Shown: positions 26,364 through 35,341, numbered from the stretch's first letter. The stretch: DNA of 64,000 nt from Mangrovimicrobium sp033283265 (GCA_033283265.1 JAWMQN010000002.1:496001-560000), one strand, 5' to 3'. The notes: generated from the sequence alone by a model not told the origin. Program-made: numbers and translations.

Positions 26364-27710
26364 TCAGGCCTCGATCAGCGCCAGCAACTCGGCGGTTTTA
26401 GCTTCCATCAGGGCCTGGTCGCCCCGCGACTCGACGTTGAGGCGCACTACCGGCTCGGTGTTGGACATGCGCAGGTTGAAGCGCCAGTCGCCACAGTCAA
26501 CACTGACGCCATCGGTGTGGTCGACACTGCCCTGCGCGGCGTAGGCGGCCTCTGCCCGGGCCAGCACGACGCCGGCGTCATCGACGCTGCGATTGATCTC
26601 CCCCGAGCAGGGGTAGGCTGCAACCCGTTCCGCCACCATGGTGGAGAGCGGCTTGCCGGTGCTGCAGATCAGGCCGGTCACCAGCAGCCAGGGAATCATG
26701 CCGCTGTCGCAGTAGGCGAAGTCGCGGAAGTAGTGGTGGGCGCTCATCTCGCCGCCGTAGGCCGCGTTTTCCTTGCGCATGCGCTCCTTGATGAAGGCGT
26801 GGCCGCACTTGGTCAGCACCGGCTCACCGCCGGCGGCAGTGACCACGTCGATGGTGTTCCAGGTCAGGCGCGGGTCGTGGACGATCTTGGCCCCGGCCTC
26901 CAGTTTCAGGAAGGCCTCCGCGAGCAGGCCGACCACGTAGTAGCCCTCGATGAACTCGGCGTTTTCATCGAAGAAGAAGCAGCGATCGAAGTCGCCGTCC
27001 CAGGCGATGCCAAGATCAGCATTGTTGGCCCTCACCGCCTCGATCGCCGCCGCGCGATTCTCCGGCAGCAGCGGGTTGGGCACACCGTTGGGGAAGTTGC
27101 CGTCCGGGTCGTGGTGCAGCTTGATGAACTCGAAGGGCAGGTGCGCTTCGAGCAGGTCGATCACCCGCCCGGCACCGCCGTTGCCGGCATCCACCACCAC
27201 TTTCAGTGGTTTCAGCGTATCGACATCGATATAGGAGAGCAGGTGCTCCACGTAGGCGGCATCGGTATCCAGCGTGTGCAGCGCGCCGCGCTGCGCCGCG
27301 GGCTCGAATTCATCCCGCTCGGCGAGGGCGCGAATTTCCTGCAGCCCGGTGTCCGCGGAGATGGGGCGGGACTCCTCGCGGACGAACTTCATGCCGTTGT
27401 AGTCCTTGGGGTTGTGGCTGGCGGTGACCGCGATACCGCCGCCCATGCCGGCGTGGGAGGTCGCGAAATAAATCTCCTCGGTACCGCACAGGCCGATGTC
27501 GTAGACGTCCACCCCCTGCTCCATCAGGCCCTCGCTCAGCGCCGCCTTGATGGCTTCGCTGGAGAGGCGGATATCGTGCCCGACCACCACCTTGCCGGGC
27601 TTGATCACCTCGGCATAGGCACGGCCGATGCGCCGGGCCACGTCCTCGTTCAGCTGGTCGGGCACCCGACCGCGCACATCGTAGGCTTTAAAACAGGTGA
27701 TTTCCTTCAC
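26364..27710 (-). CDS. Phosphomannomutase (CpsG/ManB type)
   Basis: This 448-residue alpha-D-phosphohexomutase starts CFKAYDVRGRVPDQLNE. It has the phosphoserine loop VTASHNPKDYNGMKFV, the metal loop WDGDFDRCFFFDE, the sugar loop GGEMSAHHYFRD and the phosphate-binding RMSNTEPVVRLNVE. The sequence fits phosphomannomutase, which makes mannose 1-phosphate for ManC. It could also act on glucose, like AlgC. It is the last gene of an operon with manC and galU, nine bases after galU. Confidence 0.9.
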   Translation of the reverse strand: MKEITCFKAYDVRGRVPDQLNEDVARRIGRAYAEVIKPGKVVVGHDIRLSSEAIKAALSEGLMEQGVDVYDIGLCGTEEIYFATSHAGMGGGIAVTASHNPKDYNGMKFVREESRPISADTGLQEIRALAERDEFEPAAQRGALHTLDTDAAYVEHLLSYIDVDTLKPLKVVVDAGNGGAGRVIDLLEAHLPFEFIKLHHDPDGNFPNGVPNPLLPENRAAAIEAVRANNADLGIAWDGDFDRCFFFDENAEFIEGYYVVGLLAEAFLKLEAGAKIVHDPRLTWNTIDVVTAAGGEPVLTKCGHAFIKERMRKENAAYGGEMSAHHYFRDFAYCDSGMIPWLLVTGLICSTGKPLSTMVAERVAAYPCSGEINRSVDDAGVVLARAEAAYAAQGSVDHTDGVSVDCGDWRFNLRMSNTEPVVRLNVESRGDQALMEAKTAELLALIEA

Positions 27711-27719
27711 TGGTGCCCC

Positions 27720-28550
27720 CTAGTCCGGCTGGTAACAGTTCTCGTAGACAAAATTGGTGGCCTCGACGAAGCCGGGCACGCTACCGCAGTCGAAGCGGCG
27801 GCCCTTGAACTTGTAGGCCATGACGCAGCCGCGCTTGGCCTGGGTCTGCAGGGCGTCGGTGAGCTGGATCTCGCCATTGGCACCCGGGGGGGTATCCTCG
27901 ATGATCTCGAAGATGTCCGGGGTGAGGATGTAACGGCCGATGATGGCCAGGTTGGACGGTGCGTCTTCCTTCGACGGCTTTTCCACCATGCCATCGACCC
28001 GGTAGATGCCCTCCTTCAGGCTCTCACCGGAAATCACACCGTACTTGTGCACCTCCTCCATCGGCACCTCCTGGATGGCGACGATGGAACAGCGGAACTG
28101 GTTGTACAGCTCGGCCATCTGCGCCAGCACGCCGGCACCCTCGCCGTTCATGCACAGGTCGTCGGACAGCAGCACGCCGAAGGGCTCGTTGCCCACCAGG
28201 GAACGGCCGGTGAGAATCGCGTGGCCGAGGCCCTTCATCTCGCGCTGGCGCACCATGGTGAAGATGCCCTTGTCGAGGACGCCGCGGATACTCTCCAGGT
28301 ACTTTTCCTTGCCGGTGCCGGAAATCTGGTGTTCCAGCTCGTAGCTGATATCGAAGTGGTCGGCAATGGAACGCTTGCCGCGGCCGGTAACGAAGGCACA
28401 GGTCGTCATCCCGGCCTCGATGGCCTCCTCGACCCCGTACTGCACCAGCGGCTTGTTCACTATCGGCAGCATTTCCTTGGGCATGCTCTTGGTCGCCGGC
28501 AGGAACCGGGTACCGTAGCCAGCCACAGGGAACAGACATTTGGTGATCAT
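27720..28550 (-). CDS. galU: UTP--glucose-1-phosphate uridylyltransferase
   Basis: GalU makes UDP-glucose for polysaccharide and envelope synthesis. The nucleotide-binding start CLFPVAGYGTRFLPATKSMPKEMLPIVNKP is diagnostic, followed by GLGHAILTG and VLLSDDL. I place the start at ATG 28550 (276 residues) because AGGAG lies 8 bases before it; the GTG at 28559 would overlap that site. It sits 26 bases after manC in a sugar-nucleotide operon. Confidence 0.95.
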   Translation of the reverse strand: MITKCLFPVAGYGTRFLPATKSMPKEMLPIVNKPLVQYGVEEAIEAGMTTCAFVTGRGKRSIADHFDISYELEHQISGTGKEKYLESIRGVLDKGIFTMVRQREMKGLGHAILTGRSLVGNEPFGVLLSDDLCMNGEGAGVLAQMAELYNQFRCSIVAIQEVPMEEVHKYGVISGESLKEGIYRVDGMVEKPSKEDAPSNLAIIGRYILTPDIFEIIEDTPPGANGEIQLTDALQTQAKRGCVMAYKFKGRRFDCGSVPGFVEATNFVYENCYQPD

Positions 28551-28576
28551 TGGTAACACTCCTGGTTAAAGTAAAT

Positions 28577-29986
28577 TCAGCTGCTGCGGCCGTACTGGTC
28601 TTCAAAGCGAACGATATCGTCCTCACCGAGATAGGTACCGGACTGGACCTCGATCAGTTCGAGGGGAATCTTGCCGGGGTTCGCCAGGCGGTGGCGATGG
28701 CCCAGCGGGATGTAGGTCGATTCATCCTCGCCAAGCATGAAGACCTTGTCTTCACAGGTCACCTCCGCGGTACCGTGCACGACGATCCAGTGCTCGGCCC
28801 GGTGGTGGTGCATCTGCAGGGAAAGCGCAGCGCCGGGATTGACGATAATGCGCTTGACCTGGAAGCGCTCGGCGTTGACCAGCGATTCGTAGGAACCCCA
28901 GGGGCGGTAGACCTGGCGGTGCAGGGAGGCCTCTGGCCGCTCCCCCGACTTCAGGGCAGCGACGATGTGCTTCACATCCTGCACCTTGTCCCGGGGGGCG
29001 ACGAGCACCGCGTCGGTGGTTTCGACGACCACCAGGTTTTCCACTCCGGTCGCCGCGATCAGGCGCGAATCGCTGTAGAAATAACTGTCCTTGCAGTTAT
29101 CCAGCATGACGTCGCCGCGCTGGGCGTTGCCCATTGCATCACGCTCCGCGACATCCCACAGCGCAGACCAGGCGCCGACATCACTCCAGCCGCAATCTAG
29201 GGATACGACAGCACCGCGCCGGGTGTGTTCCATCACCGCGTAGTCGATGCTGTCCGAGGGGCAGGCGGCGAAGGCCGTTGCATCCGGGCGTACGAAATCG
29301 AGGTCGCAGTGTGCCCCCGCCATCGCCGCACGGCAGGCCTGCAGAATATCCGGCGCGTGCTCACCCAACTCCTCCAGGAAGCTGCTCGCGGAGAACAGGA
29401 ACATGCCGCTGTTCCACAGGTAATCGCCGCTGGCCAGGTAGGCCGCGGCGGTCGGGCCGTCGGGCTTCTCCACGAACTTCTCGAGCTCGTGCAGGCCCTC
29501 GCCGAGGGACTTGCCACACTTGATGTAGCCGTAACCGGTTTCCGGGCAGGAGGGAACGACACCGAAAGTCACCAGGCGCCCGGACAGGGCCAGCGGCATG
29601 GCCGCGGACACGGCCTGGACAAAAGCCTCGACCTTCACGATGACGTGGTCTGCCGGCAGGACCAGCAACACCGCTTCGGGGTTGGCGGCCACCGCCTGCA
29701 ACGCCGCCAGGGCGACTGCGGGCGCGGTATTGCGGCCCTGGGGTTCGAGAATCAACGCCCCCGGGGAAACCCCCAGTTCGCGCAACTGCTCGGCCACCAT
29801 GAAACGGTGGGCGTCGTTGCAAACGACCGTTGGCGGGAGCGCGTCCAGGCCGTGTGTGCGGACGACGGTCTCCTGCAACATGGACAACTCACCTGCGAGG
29901 GGTTGGAACTGTTTCGGATGCGCCTCTCTCGAGACGGGCCATAAACGACTGCCGACGCCGCCGGACAATAGTACTGGTATTATCAT
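28577..29986 (-). CDS. manC: Mannose-1-phosphate guanylyltransferase / mannose-6-phosphate isomerase
   Basis: This is a fused enzyme of GDP-mannose synthesis (ManC/AlgA/CpsB). The N-terminal nucleotidyltransferase starts IIPVLLSGGVGSRLWPVSRE and holds EPQGRNTAPA and FVEKP. The C-terminal cupin isomerase has LSLQMHHHRAEHWIVVHGTA, with VYRPWGSYES between them. ATG 29986 with GGAAG upstream gives 469 residues; the frame extends to 30082 but without protein similarity. First gene of manC-galU-pmm, suggesting a mannose-containing polysaccharide. Confidence 0.94.
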   Translation of the reverse strand: MIIPVLLSGGVGSRLWPVSREAHPKQFQPLAGELSMLQETVVRTHGLDALPPTVVCNDAHRFMVAEQLRELGVSPGALILEPQGRNTAPAVALAALQAVAANPEAVLLVLPADHVIVKVEAFVQAVSAAMPLALSGRLVTFGVVPSCPETGYGYIKCGKSLGEGLHELEKFVEKPDGPTAAAYLASGDYLWNSGMFLFSASSFLEELGEHAPDILQACRAAMAGAHCDLDFVRPDATAFAACPSDSIDYAVMEHTRRGAVVSLDCGWSDVGAWSALWDVAERDAMGNAQRGDVMLDNCKDSYFYSDSRLIAATGVENLVVVETTDAVLVAPRDKVQDVKHIVAALKSGERPEASLHRQVYRPWGSYESLVNAERFQVKRIIVNPGAALSLQMHHHRAEHWIVVHGTAEVTCEDKVFMLGEDESTYIPLGHRHRLANPGKIPLELIEVQSGTYLGEDDIVRFEDQYGRSS

Positions 29987-30140
29987 GTCACTTCCTGCGT
30001 TAACTGTGGCTTCCAGCCGGACATCACCATGCGACGACCACTCCACCTCCGGCGGATAATCAGGGGAATCCATATTAACCAAGTGACTCGCCGACCGCCA
30101 GCAGGCGACGATCCATGCTGGACTTGTCAGGCGCAGTGGA

Positions 30141-30146
30141 TAGAAT
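30141..30146 (+). promoter_or_regulatory. Candidate -10 element for fabA-fabB
   Basis: TAGAAT is identical to the -10 hexamers of the rpsJ and rpsM promoters in this window. The hexamer 17 bases upstream (CTGGAC) is a poor -35. No FabR- or FadR-like operator is evident. Confidence 0.35.
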
Positions 30147-30197
30147 GAACTCGCTTGCCATGCCTATCCCGCACACCTCGCAACTACCGGTAAATAC

Positions 30198-30698
30198 ATG
30201 ACAGTACAAAGTGCATTCAACAAGGAAGAACTCGTCGCCTGCGGGCATGGTGAGCTCTTCGGCGAGGGCAACGCTCGCCTGCCCATCGACAACATGCTGA
30301 TGCTCGATCGCATCACCCGCGTCAGCTCCGAGGGCGGCGCTTACGGCAAGGGCGAAATCATCGCCGAACTCGATATCACGCCAGACCTGTGGTTCTTCGA
30401 CTGCCACTTCCCCTCGGATCCGGTGATGCCCGGCTGCCTCGGCCTGGACGCCATGTGGCAGTTGCTCGGCTTCTTCCTCGGCTGGCGCGGCAACCCCGGG
30501 CGCGGGCGCGCCCTGGGCTGTGGTGAAGTGAAGTTCACCGGTGAGATTCTGCCGACTTCCAAACTGGTGGTTTACCAGATCAACATCAAACGGGTAATCG
30601 AGCGCAAACTGGTCATGGGCATCGCCGATGGCATCGTTTCGGTCGACGGCCGCGACATTTACCACGCCAGCGACCTGCGCGTCGGGCTGTACAAATAA
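30198..30698 (+). CDS. fabA: 3-hydroxyacyl-[acyl-carrier-protein] dehydratase/isomerase FabA
   Basis: FabA dehydrates 3-hydroxydecanoyl-ACP and isomerises the product, the branch point to unsaturated fatty acids. The active-site strand FFDCHFPSDPVMPGCLGLDAMWQLLGF carries the catalytic His and Asp, and LPIDNMLMLDRI and GCGEVKFTGEI are typical. At 166 residues it is close to E. coli FabA. It is directly followed by fabB, as in Pseudomonas, forming the unsaturated fatty acid operon. Its product is the substrate pool for cfa. Confidence 0.97.
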   Translation: MTVQSAFNKEELVACGHGELFGEGNARLPIDNMLMLDRITRVSSEGGAYGKGEIIAELDITPDLWFFDCHFPSDPVMPGCLGLDAMWQLLGFFLGWRGNPGRGRALGCGEVKFTGEILPTSKLVVYQINIKRVIERKLVMGIADGIVSVDGRDIYHASDLRVGLYK

Positions 30699-30718
30699 AA
30701 CGGGGTCTACCTGAACCT

Positions 30719-31942
30719 ATGAGCAGACGAGTAGTAGTTACCGGTCTCGGCATTGTTTCCTGCCTGGGGAACGACGCGGACACCGTTGCCAAATCCCTGT
30801 ACGAAGGCACCTCCGGGATCAGCCTGCGCCAGGAACATGTCGACATGGGCATGCGCTCCTTTGTCGCCGGGGCGCCGAACATCGACATCCAGGAGCTGAT
30901 CGACCGCAAGGTGCTGCGCTTCATGGGTGACGCGGCGGCCTATGCCTACATTTCCATGCAGCAGGCGATTGCAGACGCCGGGCTGGAAGCGGGGGAAATC
31001 TCCAGCGAGCGGATCGGCATCATCGCCGGCTCCGGCGGTGCCTCCTCCGCCAAGCAGACCGAGGCCGCGGACATTCTCCGCGAGCGCGGCCTGCGCAAGG
31101 TCGGCCCCTACCGGGTCACCCAGACCATGGGCAGCACGGTCTCCGCCTGCCTCGCGACCCCGTTCAAGATCAAGGGGGTCAACTACTCGATTTCCTCCGC
31201 CTGCTCCACCAGCGCCCACTGTATCGGCAACGCCATGGAGCAGATCCAGCTGGGTAAACAGGACATGGTGTTCGCCGGCGGCGGCGAGGAACTGCACTGG
31301 ACCCTGTCCAGCCTGTTCGACGCCATGGGCGCACTCTCCACCAAGTACAACGACACGCCGGCCAGGGCCTCCCGCGCCTACGATGCCGACCGCGATGGCT
31401 TCGTCATCGCCGGCGGTGGCGGCATGCTGGTGCTGGAGGAGCTGGAGCACGCGCTGGCCCGCAACGCGAAAATCTACGCGGAACTGGTCGGCTACGGCGC
31501 GACCTCCGATGGCTACGACATGGTTGCCCCCTCCGGCGAGGGCGCGAAACGCTGCATGCACCAGGCCATGTCGACCGTGGACGGCAAGATCGACTACATC
31601 AACGCCCACGGCACCTCCACACCCGCGGGCGACATCCAGGAGCTGAAGGCCGTGCGCGAGGCTTTCGCCGATCGCGGCTACACCCCGCCGATCAGCTCCA
31701 CCAAGTCGCTGTCGGGTCACTCCCTGGGCGCCGCCGGCGTGCAGGAAGCGATCTACACCCTGCTGATGCAACAGCGCGGCTTTATCTGCGCCTCGGCCAA
31801 CATCGAGAACCTCGACCCCGAGGCGGAAGGCATGCCCATCGTCCTCGAACGCCAGGACGGCGTCGAGCTGCAGCGGGTGATGTCGAACAGCTTTGGCTTT
31901 GGCGGCACCAACGCGTCGCTGGTGTTCCAGAAGTACTCCTGA
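30719..31942 (+). CDS. fabB: 3-oxoacyl-[acyl-carrier-protein] synthase I
   Basis: FabB elongates unsaturated acyl-ACP intermediates. The catalytic Cys lies in SSACSTSAHCIGNAMEQ and the two His in NAHGTSTPAGD and KSLSGHSLGAAG; the C-terminal SNSFGFGGTNASLVF is present. The length is 407 residues. The 20-base gap after fabA indicates an operon, ended by a strong GC hairpin at 31951-31974. Confidence 0.97.
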   Translation: MSRRVVVTGLGIVSCLGNDADTVAKSLYEGTSGISLRQEHVDMGMRSFVAGAPNIDIQELIDRKVLRFMGDAAAYAYISMQQAIADAGLEAGEISSERIGIIAGSGGASSAKQTEAADILRERGLRKVGPYRVTQTMGSTVSACLATPFKIKGVNYSISSACSTSAHCIGNAMEQIQLGKQDMVFAGGGEELHWTLSSLFDAMGALSTKYNDTPARASRAYDADRDGFVIAGGGGMLVLEELEHALARNAKIYAELVGYGATSDGYDMVAPSGEGAKRCMHQAMSTVDGKIDYINAHGTSTPAGDIQELKAVREAFADRGYTPPISSTKSLSGHSLGAAGVQEAIYTLLMQQRGFICASANIENLDPEAEGMPIVLERQDGVELQRVMSNSFGFGGTNASLVFQKYS

Positions 31943-31950
31943 CCGACCCG

Positions 31951-31974
31951 GGCTCCCGCGTTCACGCGGGAGCC
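31951..31974. terminator. Hairpin between convergent fabB and moeA
   Basis: GGCTCCCGCG and CGCGGGAGCC form a perfect 10-base-pair stem with a TTCA loop. No T-run follows on either strand, so it is a strong RNA hairpin whose terminator function is only probable. Confidence 0.5.
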
Positions 31975-32005
31975 GCACCTCCCCCGTCTCAGCAGCTCCC
32001 CAGGC

Positions 32006-33208
32006 CTAAGCCAGCAGGTCCAGCAGTAGCACCTGCACCGGGTCGCCGGGCTGCAACACTACGCCGGGCGGTACTACCGCCAGCGCCGAGGACCGGCTGA
32101 CCGAACTCAGCACGCCCGAGCTCTGGTTGTCGTAGGGCCTGGCCAGCAAGCCCCCGTCGACAGCCTCCAGGCTGACCCGCAGGTAGTCCTGGCGCTTGCC
32201 GGGTTTGCTGACGGCAAAGCCCGCGCTGGCGGTGATCGCCGGCAGCGGCTCCTCGCGCACACCCTGCAGGTGCAGCAGGAAGGGCCTGGCCAGCAGGCAG
32301 AAGGTGACGAAACTGGAGGTCGGGTTGCCGGGCAGGCCGATAAAGGGCTTGCCGCACACTGCGCCGAAGGCGAAAGGCTTGCCGGGCTTGATCGCCAGGC
32401 GCCACAGGTCGAGATGACCGAGCTTCTCCACCTGCCCGCGCACATGATCCTCTTCACCCACCGAGACCCCACCGGAGGTGATGATCACGTCGGCGCGCTG
32501 GGCCAGATCGCGCAGGGCTTCGCCGGTCGCTGCGGGGTCGTCGGCAACGATGCCGCCGTCGACAAACTCCATGCCCAGCCGCCGTACCAGTGCGGCGAGA
32601 AAGAAGCGGTTGGAATTGTAGGACTGGCCCGCTGCCAGCGCGCCCGCACCGGGCTCGATCAGCTCGTCGCCGGTGGAGCAGACCGCCACCCGCAAGCGGC
32701 GCAGCACCTCGACAGCGGCCACCCCAACCGAGGCCAGCAGGCCGAGGTCCTGCGGGCGCAGCAGGCGACCGCGCTCGAGCACGGTCTCCCCGGCACGGAT
32801 GTCCTGCCCGCGCGGGCGGATGTTTTCCCCCGGCTCGAGCGAGCGCCCGACGCTGACGTACCCGTCCGCCTCGCGGCAGTCCTCCTGCATCACTACCGCA
32901 TCGGCACCCGGCGGAATTGGCGCGCCGGTGAAGATACGCGCGGCGCAACCGGTCGCCAGCGGCAGGCCGACGCTGCCCGCGGCGATGCGCTGGCTGACCT
33001 GCAGGCTGCCCGGGGCTTCCGCCGCGCGCAGTGCGTAGCCATCCATCGCACTGTTGTCATCCAGCGGCACGTCGACGGTCGCCGCCACATCCGCGGCGAG
33101 GACCCGGCCGAGGGCGTCCATCAACGGCAGCGCCTCGCTGTCCGGGCTGGCCGACACACTGGCCAGGATCCGCTGCAGCGCGGTGTCGATGGCCAGCAGT
33201 TCACTCAA
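32006..33208 (-). CDS. moeA: Molybdopterin molybdenumtransferase MoeA
   Basis: MoeA inserts molybdate into molybdopterin-AMP. Typical stretches are VDVPLDDNSAMDGYALR, IFTGAPIPPGADAVVMQED, STGDELIEPG, DVIITSGGVSVGEEDHV and GLPGNPTSSFVTF. I place the start at TTG 33208, which overlaps the TGA of moaB and has GGGAG eight bases before it; this gives 400 residues. The frame upstream is antisense-like within moaB. Third gene of an operon with an SDR-like protein and moaB. Confidence 0.93.
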   Translation of the reverse strand: MSELLAIDTALQRILASVSASPDSEALPLMDALGRVLAADVAATVDVPLDDNSAMDGYALRAAEAPGSLQVSQRIAAGSVGLPLATGCAARIFTGAPIPPGADAVVMQEDCREADGYVSVGRSLEPGENIRPRGQDIRAGETVLERGRLLRPQDLGLLASVGVAAVEVLRRLRVAVCSTGDELIEPGAGALAAGQSYNSNRFFLAALVRRLGMEFVDGGIVADDPAATGEALRDLAQRADVIITSGGVSVGEEDHVRGQVEKLGHLDLWRLAIKPGKPFAFGAVCGKPFIGLPGNPTSSFVTFCLLARPFLLHLQGVREEPLPAITASAGFAVSKPGKRQDYLRVSLEAVDGGLLARPYDNQSSGVLSSVSRSSALAVVPPGVVLQPGDPVQVLLLDLLA

Positions 33209-33735
33209 GAATTGCGCTCCCGCACGTTGAGCACGCCGACGAAGTTGCAGGGGCGGTGGGTGCTGTCCAGTTGCTCGCGGATGATGCCGGACCACGCGGT
33301 CCGGCACGCCCCGGTGGAGCCGGGCATGCAGAAAATCACGGTGTTGTTGGCAAAACCCGCCAGCGCCCGGGACTGTACTGTCGAGGAGCCGATCTCCGCC
33401 ATGGACAGGGCCCGGAACACCTCGCCAAAACCGTCGATATCCTTGTCGAACAGGGGCCGCACCGCCTCCGGCGTGGAATCGCGGCCGGAGAAGCCGGTCC
33501 CGCCCGTGATCAGCACCGCGTCGATCCCGTCGTCGGCTATCCAGCGCGAGAGGACGGCGCGGATCTGGTAGATATCGTCCCGGACAATCAAGCGATCCGC
33601 ACAGGCGTGGCCCGCTGCGGCCAGCGCTTCGGCGAGATAGTCCCCCGAGCTGTCATTTTCAGTCGTACGGGTGTCGGAAACGGTAAGGACTGCCACGGCC
33701 AGCGGCCGGGTTACATCGTCGGTTGCCTTGGCCAT
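33205..33735 (-). CDS. moaB: Molybdenum cofactor biosynthesis protein B
   Basis: MoaB belongs to the MogA/MoaB family that adenylates molybdopterin. VLTVSDTRTTENDSSGDYLAEAL and LITGGTGFSGRDSTPEAVRPLFD are the family signatures, and AGFANNTVIFCMPGSTGACR ends the fold; 176 residues is normal. It lies between the SDR-like gene (9 bases upstream) and moeA, whose start overlaps its stop. Confidence 0.95.
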   Translation of the reverse strand: MAKATDDVTRPLAVAVLTVSDTRTTENDSSGDYLAEALAAAGHACADRLIVRDDIYQIRAVLSRWIADDGIDAVLITGGTGFSGRDSTPEAVRPLFDKDIDGFGEVFRALSMAEIGSSTVQSRALAGFANNTVIFCMPGSTGACRTAWSGIIREQLDSTHRPCNFVGVLNVRERNS

Positions 33736-33744
33736 GGGGAGCTC

Positions 33745-34608
33745 CTATCGGGTCTGCTGGAAGTAGGCTTTCACCTGGTCGGCAATGGCGCTCCGCCAGG
33801 GCATCTGCTTGATCGCAAAGGTATCGCGGATTTTGCGGCAATCCAGCGAACGGTTGAGTGGGGGGGCTCCCCTGTCCAGCGGGTCGAGCTGCACGGCCTC
33901 GGGGCTGAAGTCGGAGAATTGCGAGGCGGAGGCGAGAATGGCCTCGGCAAACTGGTAGTAGGTGGCGTTCTCCGAGCTGCAGTAGTGGTAGGTACCCCAG
34001 ACTTCCGCACCGGTGCTGAGCTGGTCGAGTATCGCCGAAATCACCCGCGCCCCGTCGGTGCAGGCGACCGGGCAGCCGCGCAGGTTGTTGTCCAGCACCA
34101 GGCTGTTGCCGTGAATCATGTCGCCCAGCATCTGGGTCACCAGGTTTGCCCCCTGGCTGGCGAATACCGGCCCCAGGCGGAGGATCAGGCACTGCTCGCA
34201 ATTGTCGCGGACCACCGCCTCGGCATCCGCCATCAGCCGGCCCACGGTACTGTCGCTGTCGGGCGCGTCCAGTTCGCTGTACATGCGGTCCAGCTTGCCG
34301 GAGAAGACCCGGGCACTGGAGACGAACAGCAGCCCCGCCCTGTCCCGCTGGCAGGACTTGGCCACCCAAAGGCAGCGCTTGAGATCCAGCTCGGCAATCT
34401 CCTGGCCGCCATCGGCCACCGCCTCCACCCGGATATCGACCACCATGTCGGCCTGGGCGCGCTTTACCGCCTTCTTCGCATGGCGTTCACTTTTCCAGCG
34501 CGAGGCCGAGCGGGTCATGCCAATAACCTCGTGACGGCCAAGCTCCTGCAAGAGCTCCGTCAGGGAGTGCCCGAGTGGGCTATCGGATCCGAGAATCAGT
34601 ACGCGCAC
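33745..34608 (-). CDS. RmlD-like extended SDR protein lacking the catalytic Tyr-Lys pair
   Basis: The 287-residue protein starts with a Rossmann strand and loop, MRVLILGSDSPLGHSL, and carries LLFVSSARVFSGK and RLGPVFASQG as in dTDP-4-dehydrorhamnose reductases. Where RmlD has Tyr-x-x-x-Lys, this protein reads VGRLM (residues 122-126), so both catalytic residues are replaced. It may bind NAD(P) or a nucleotide sugar without classic reductase chemistry. It heads a tight operon with moaB and moeA (9-base gap), which suggests but does not show a link to molybdenum cofactor. Function unknown. Confidence 0.75.
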   Translation of the reverse strand: MRVLILGSDSPLGHSLTELLQELGRHEVIGMTRSASRWKSERHAKKAVKRAQADMVVDIRVEAVADGGQEIAELDLKRCLWVAKSCQRDRAGLLFVSSARVFSGKLDRMYSELDAPDSDSTVGRLMADAEAVVRDNCEQCLILRLGPVFASQGANLVTQMLGDMIHGNSLVLDNNLRGCPVACTDGARVISAILDQLSTGAEVWGTYHYCSSENATYYQFAEAILASASQFSDFSPEAVQLDPLDRGAPPLNRSLDCRKIRDTFAIKQMPWRSAIADQVKAYFQQTR

Positions 34609-34723
34609 GCGTCAGTGCCTGTTACGTCCGGGCGGCCACGCCCTGTAAATAAACCTGTGGGGAAAGTTAACACAATTCAGCCGCGGCGCAGTGCTACGGC
34701 TGAAACTCACCCGGGAGAAACGG

Positions 34724-34742
34724 GGCAGTGGCTGCCACTGCC
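34724..34742 (-). terminator. Hairpin downstream of ssb
   Basis: GGCAGTGG and CCACTGCC pair around a 3-base loop 15 bases after the ssb stop. On the minus strand it is followed by a short T-containing stretch (CCCGTTTCT), so it is a moderate intrinsic terminator. Confidence 0.45.
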
Positions 34743-34756
34743 GCCGGAGGAAACCG

Positions 34757-35287
34757 CTAGAACGGGATATCGTCGTCGAAGTCGGAGACGTCGGGGCCAC
34801 CCTGGGGGGGCGCACTCGGCCGCGGCGCGCTTTGTGGCGCGGCACCGCCCTGCGGCGGTGCACTGCGCGCGGGCGCAGACTGGCCGTAACCGCCCTGGTC
34901 GTAGCCCGGGTCCTGGTCGTAGTATTCGCCGCCACCGCCGGAACCGCTGCGCGAGTCCAGCATCTGCATCTCACTGGCGACGATCTCGGTGGTGTAGCGA
35001 TCCTGGCCGTCCTGCCCCTGCCATTTGCGGGTGCGGATGGCGCCCTCGACGTAGACCTTGGAGCCCTTGCGCAGATACTCTCCGGCCACTTCCGCCAGCC
35101 GATTGAAGAAAACGACGCGGTGCCACTCGGTGCGCTCCTGGGTTTGCCCGGTTTGCTTGTCCTTCCAGGAATCCGAGGTAGCCAGCCGGATATTGGTGAC
35201 AGCCCCGCCCGCAGGCATGTAACGGGTCTCGGGATCAGCGCCGAGATTACCGACCAGGATGACCTTGTTCACACCCCGTGAAGCCAT
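34757..35287 (-). CDS. ssb: Single-stranded DNA-binding protein
   Basis: SSB coats single-stranded DNA in replication and repair. The OB fold begins GVNKVILVGNLGADPETRY and includes WHRVVFFNRLAEVAGEYLRKGSKVYVEG. After a Gly/Gln/Pro-rich linker the tail ends DFDDDIPF, the acidic tip that recruits partner proteins. The length is 176 residues. An extended -10 (TGCTATAGT) lies about 45 bases upstream on the minus strand (35336-35341). It neighbours an MFS gene and uvrA, as in Pseudomonas. Confidence 0.97.
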   Translation of the reverse strand: MASRGVNKVILVGNLGADPETRYMPAGGAVTNIRLATSDSWKDKQTGQTQERTEWHRVVFFNRLAEVAGEYLRKGSKVYVEGAIRTRKWQGQDGQDRYTTEIVASEMQMLDSRSGSGGGGEYYDQDPGYDQGGYGQSAPARSAPPQGGAAPQSAPRPSAPPQGGPDVSDFDDDIPF

Positions 35288-35335
35288 ATTCGTTCCTCTG
35301 TACTGAAAGGTAATTCACTGCAAATCAGGAGGCTG

Positions 35336-35341
35336 ACTATA
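35336..35341 (-). promoter_or_regulatory. Candidate extended -10 element for ssb
   Basis: On the minus strand TGCTATAGT gives an extended -10 (TATAGT with TG one base before). No good -35 is seen, and no LexA-type CTG-N10-CAG site overlaps it. Confidence 0.4.

Noticed and set aside
25368..28556. A 1062-codon open frame on the plus strand across pgi, pmm and galU
   Set aside because: It lies in the wrong frame of pgi and antisense to pmm and galU, whose products are unmistakable. Its translation is Arg/Gly/Pro/His-rich and low in hydrophobic order, as expected of a GC-rich shadow.
33031..35106. A 691-codon plus-strand open frame over moeA, moaB, the SDR-like gene and ssb
   Set aside because: It is antisense to four well-supported genes and has no recognisable domain; GC-rich codon bias alone keeps such frames open.
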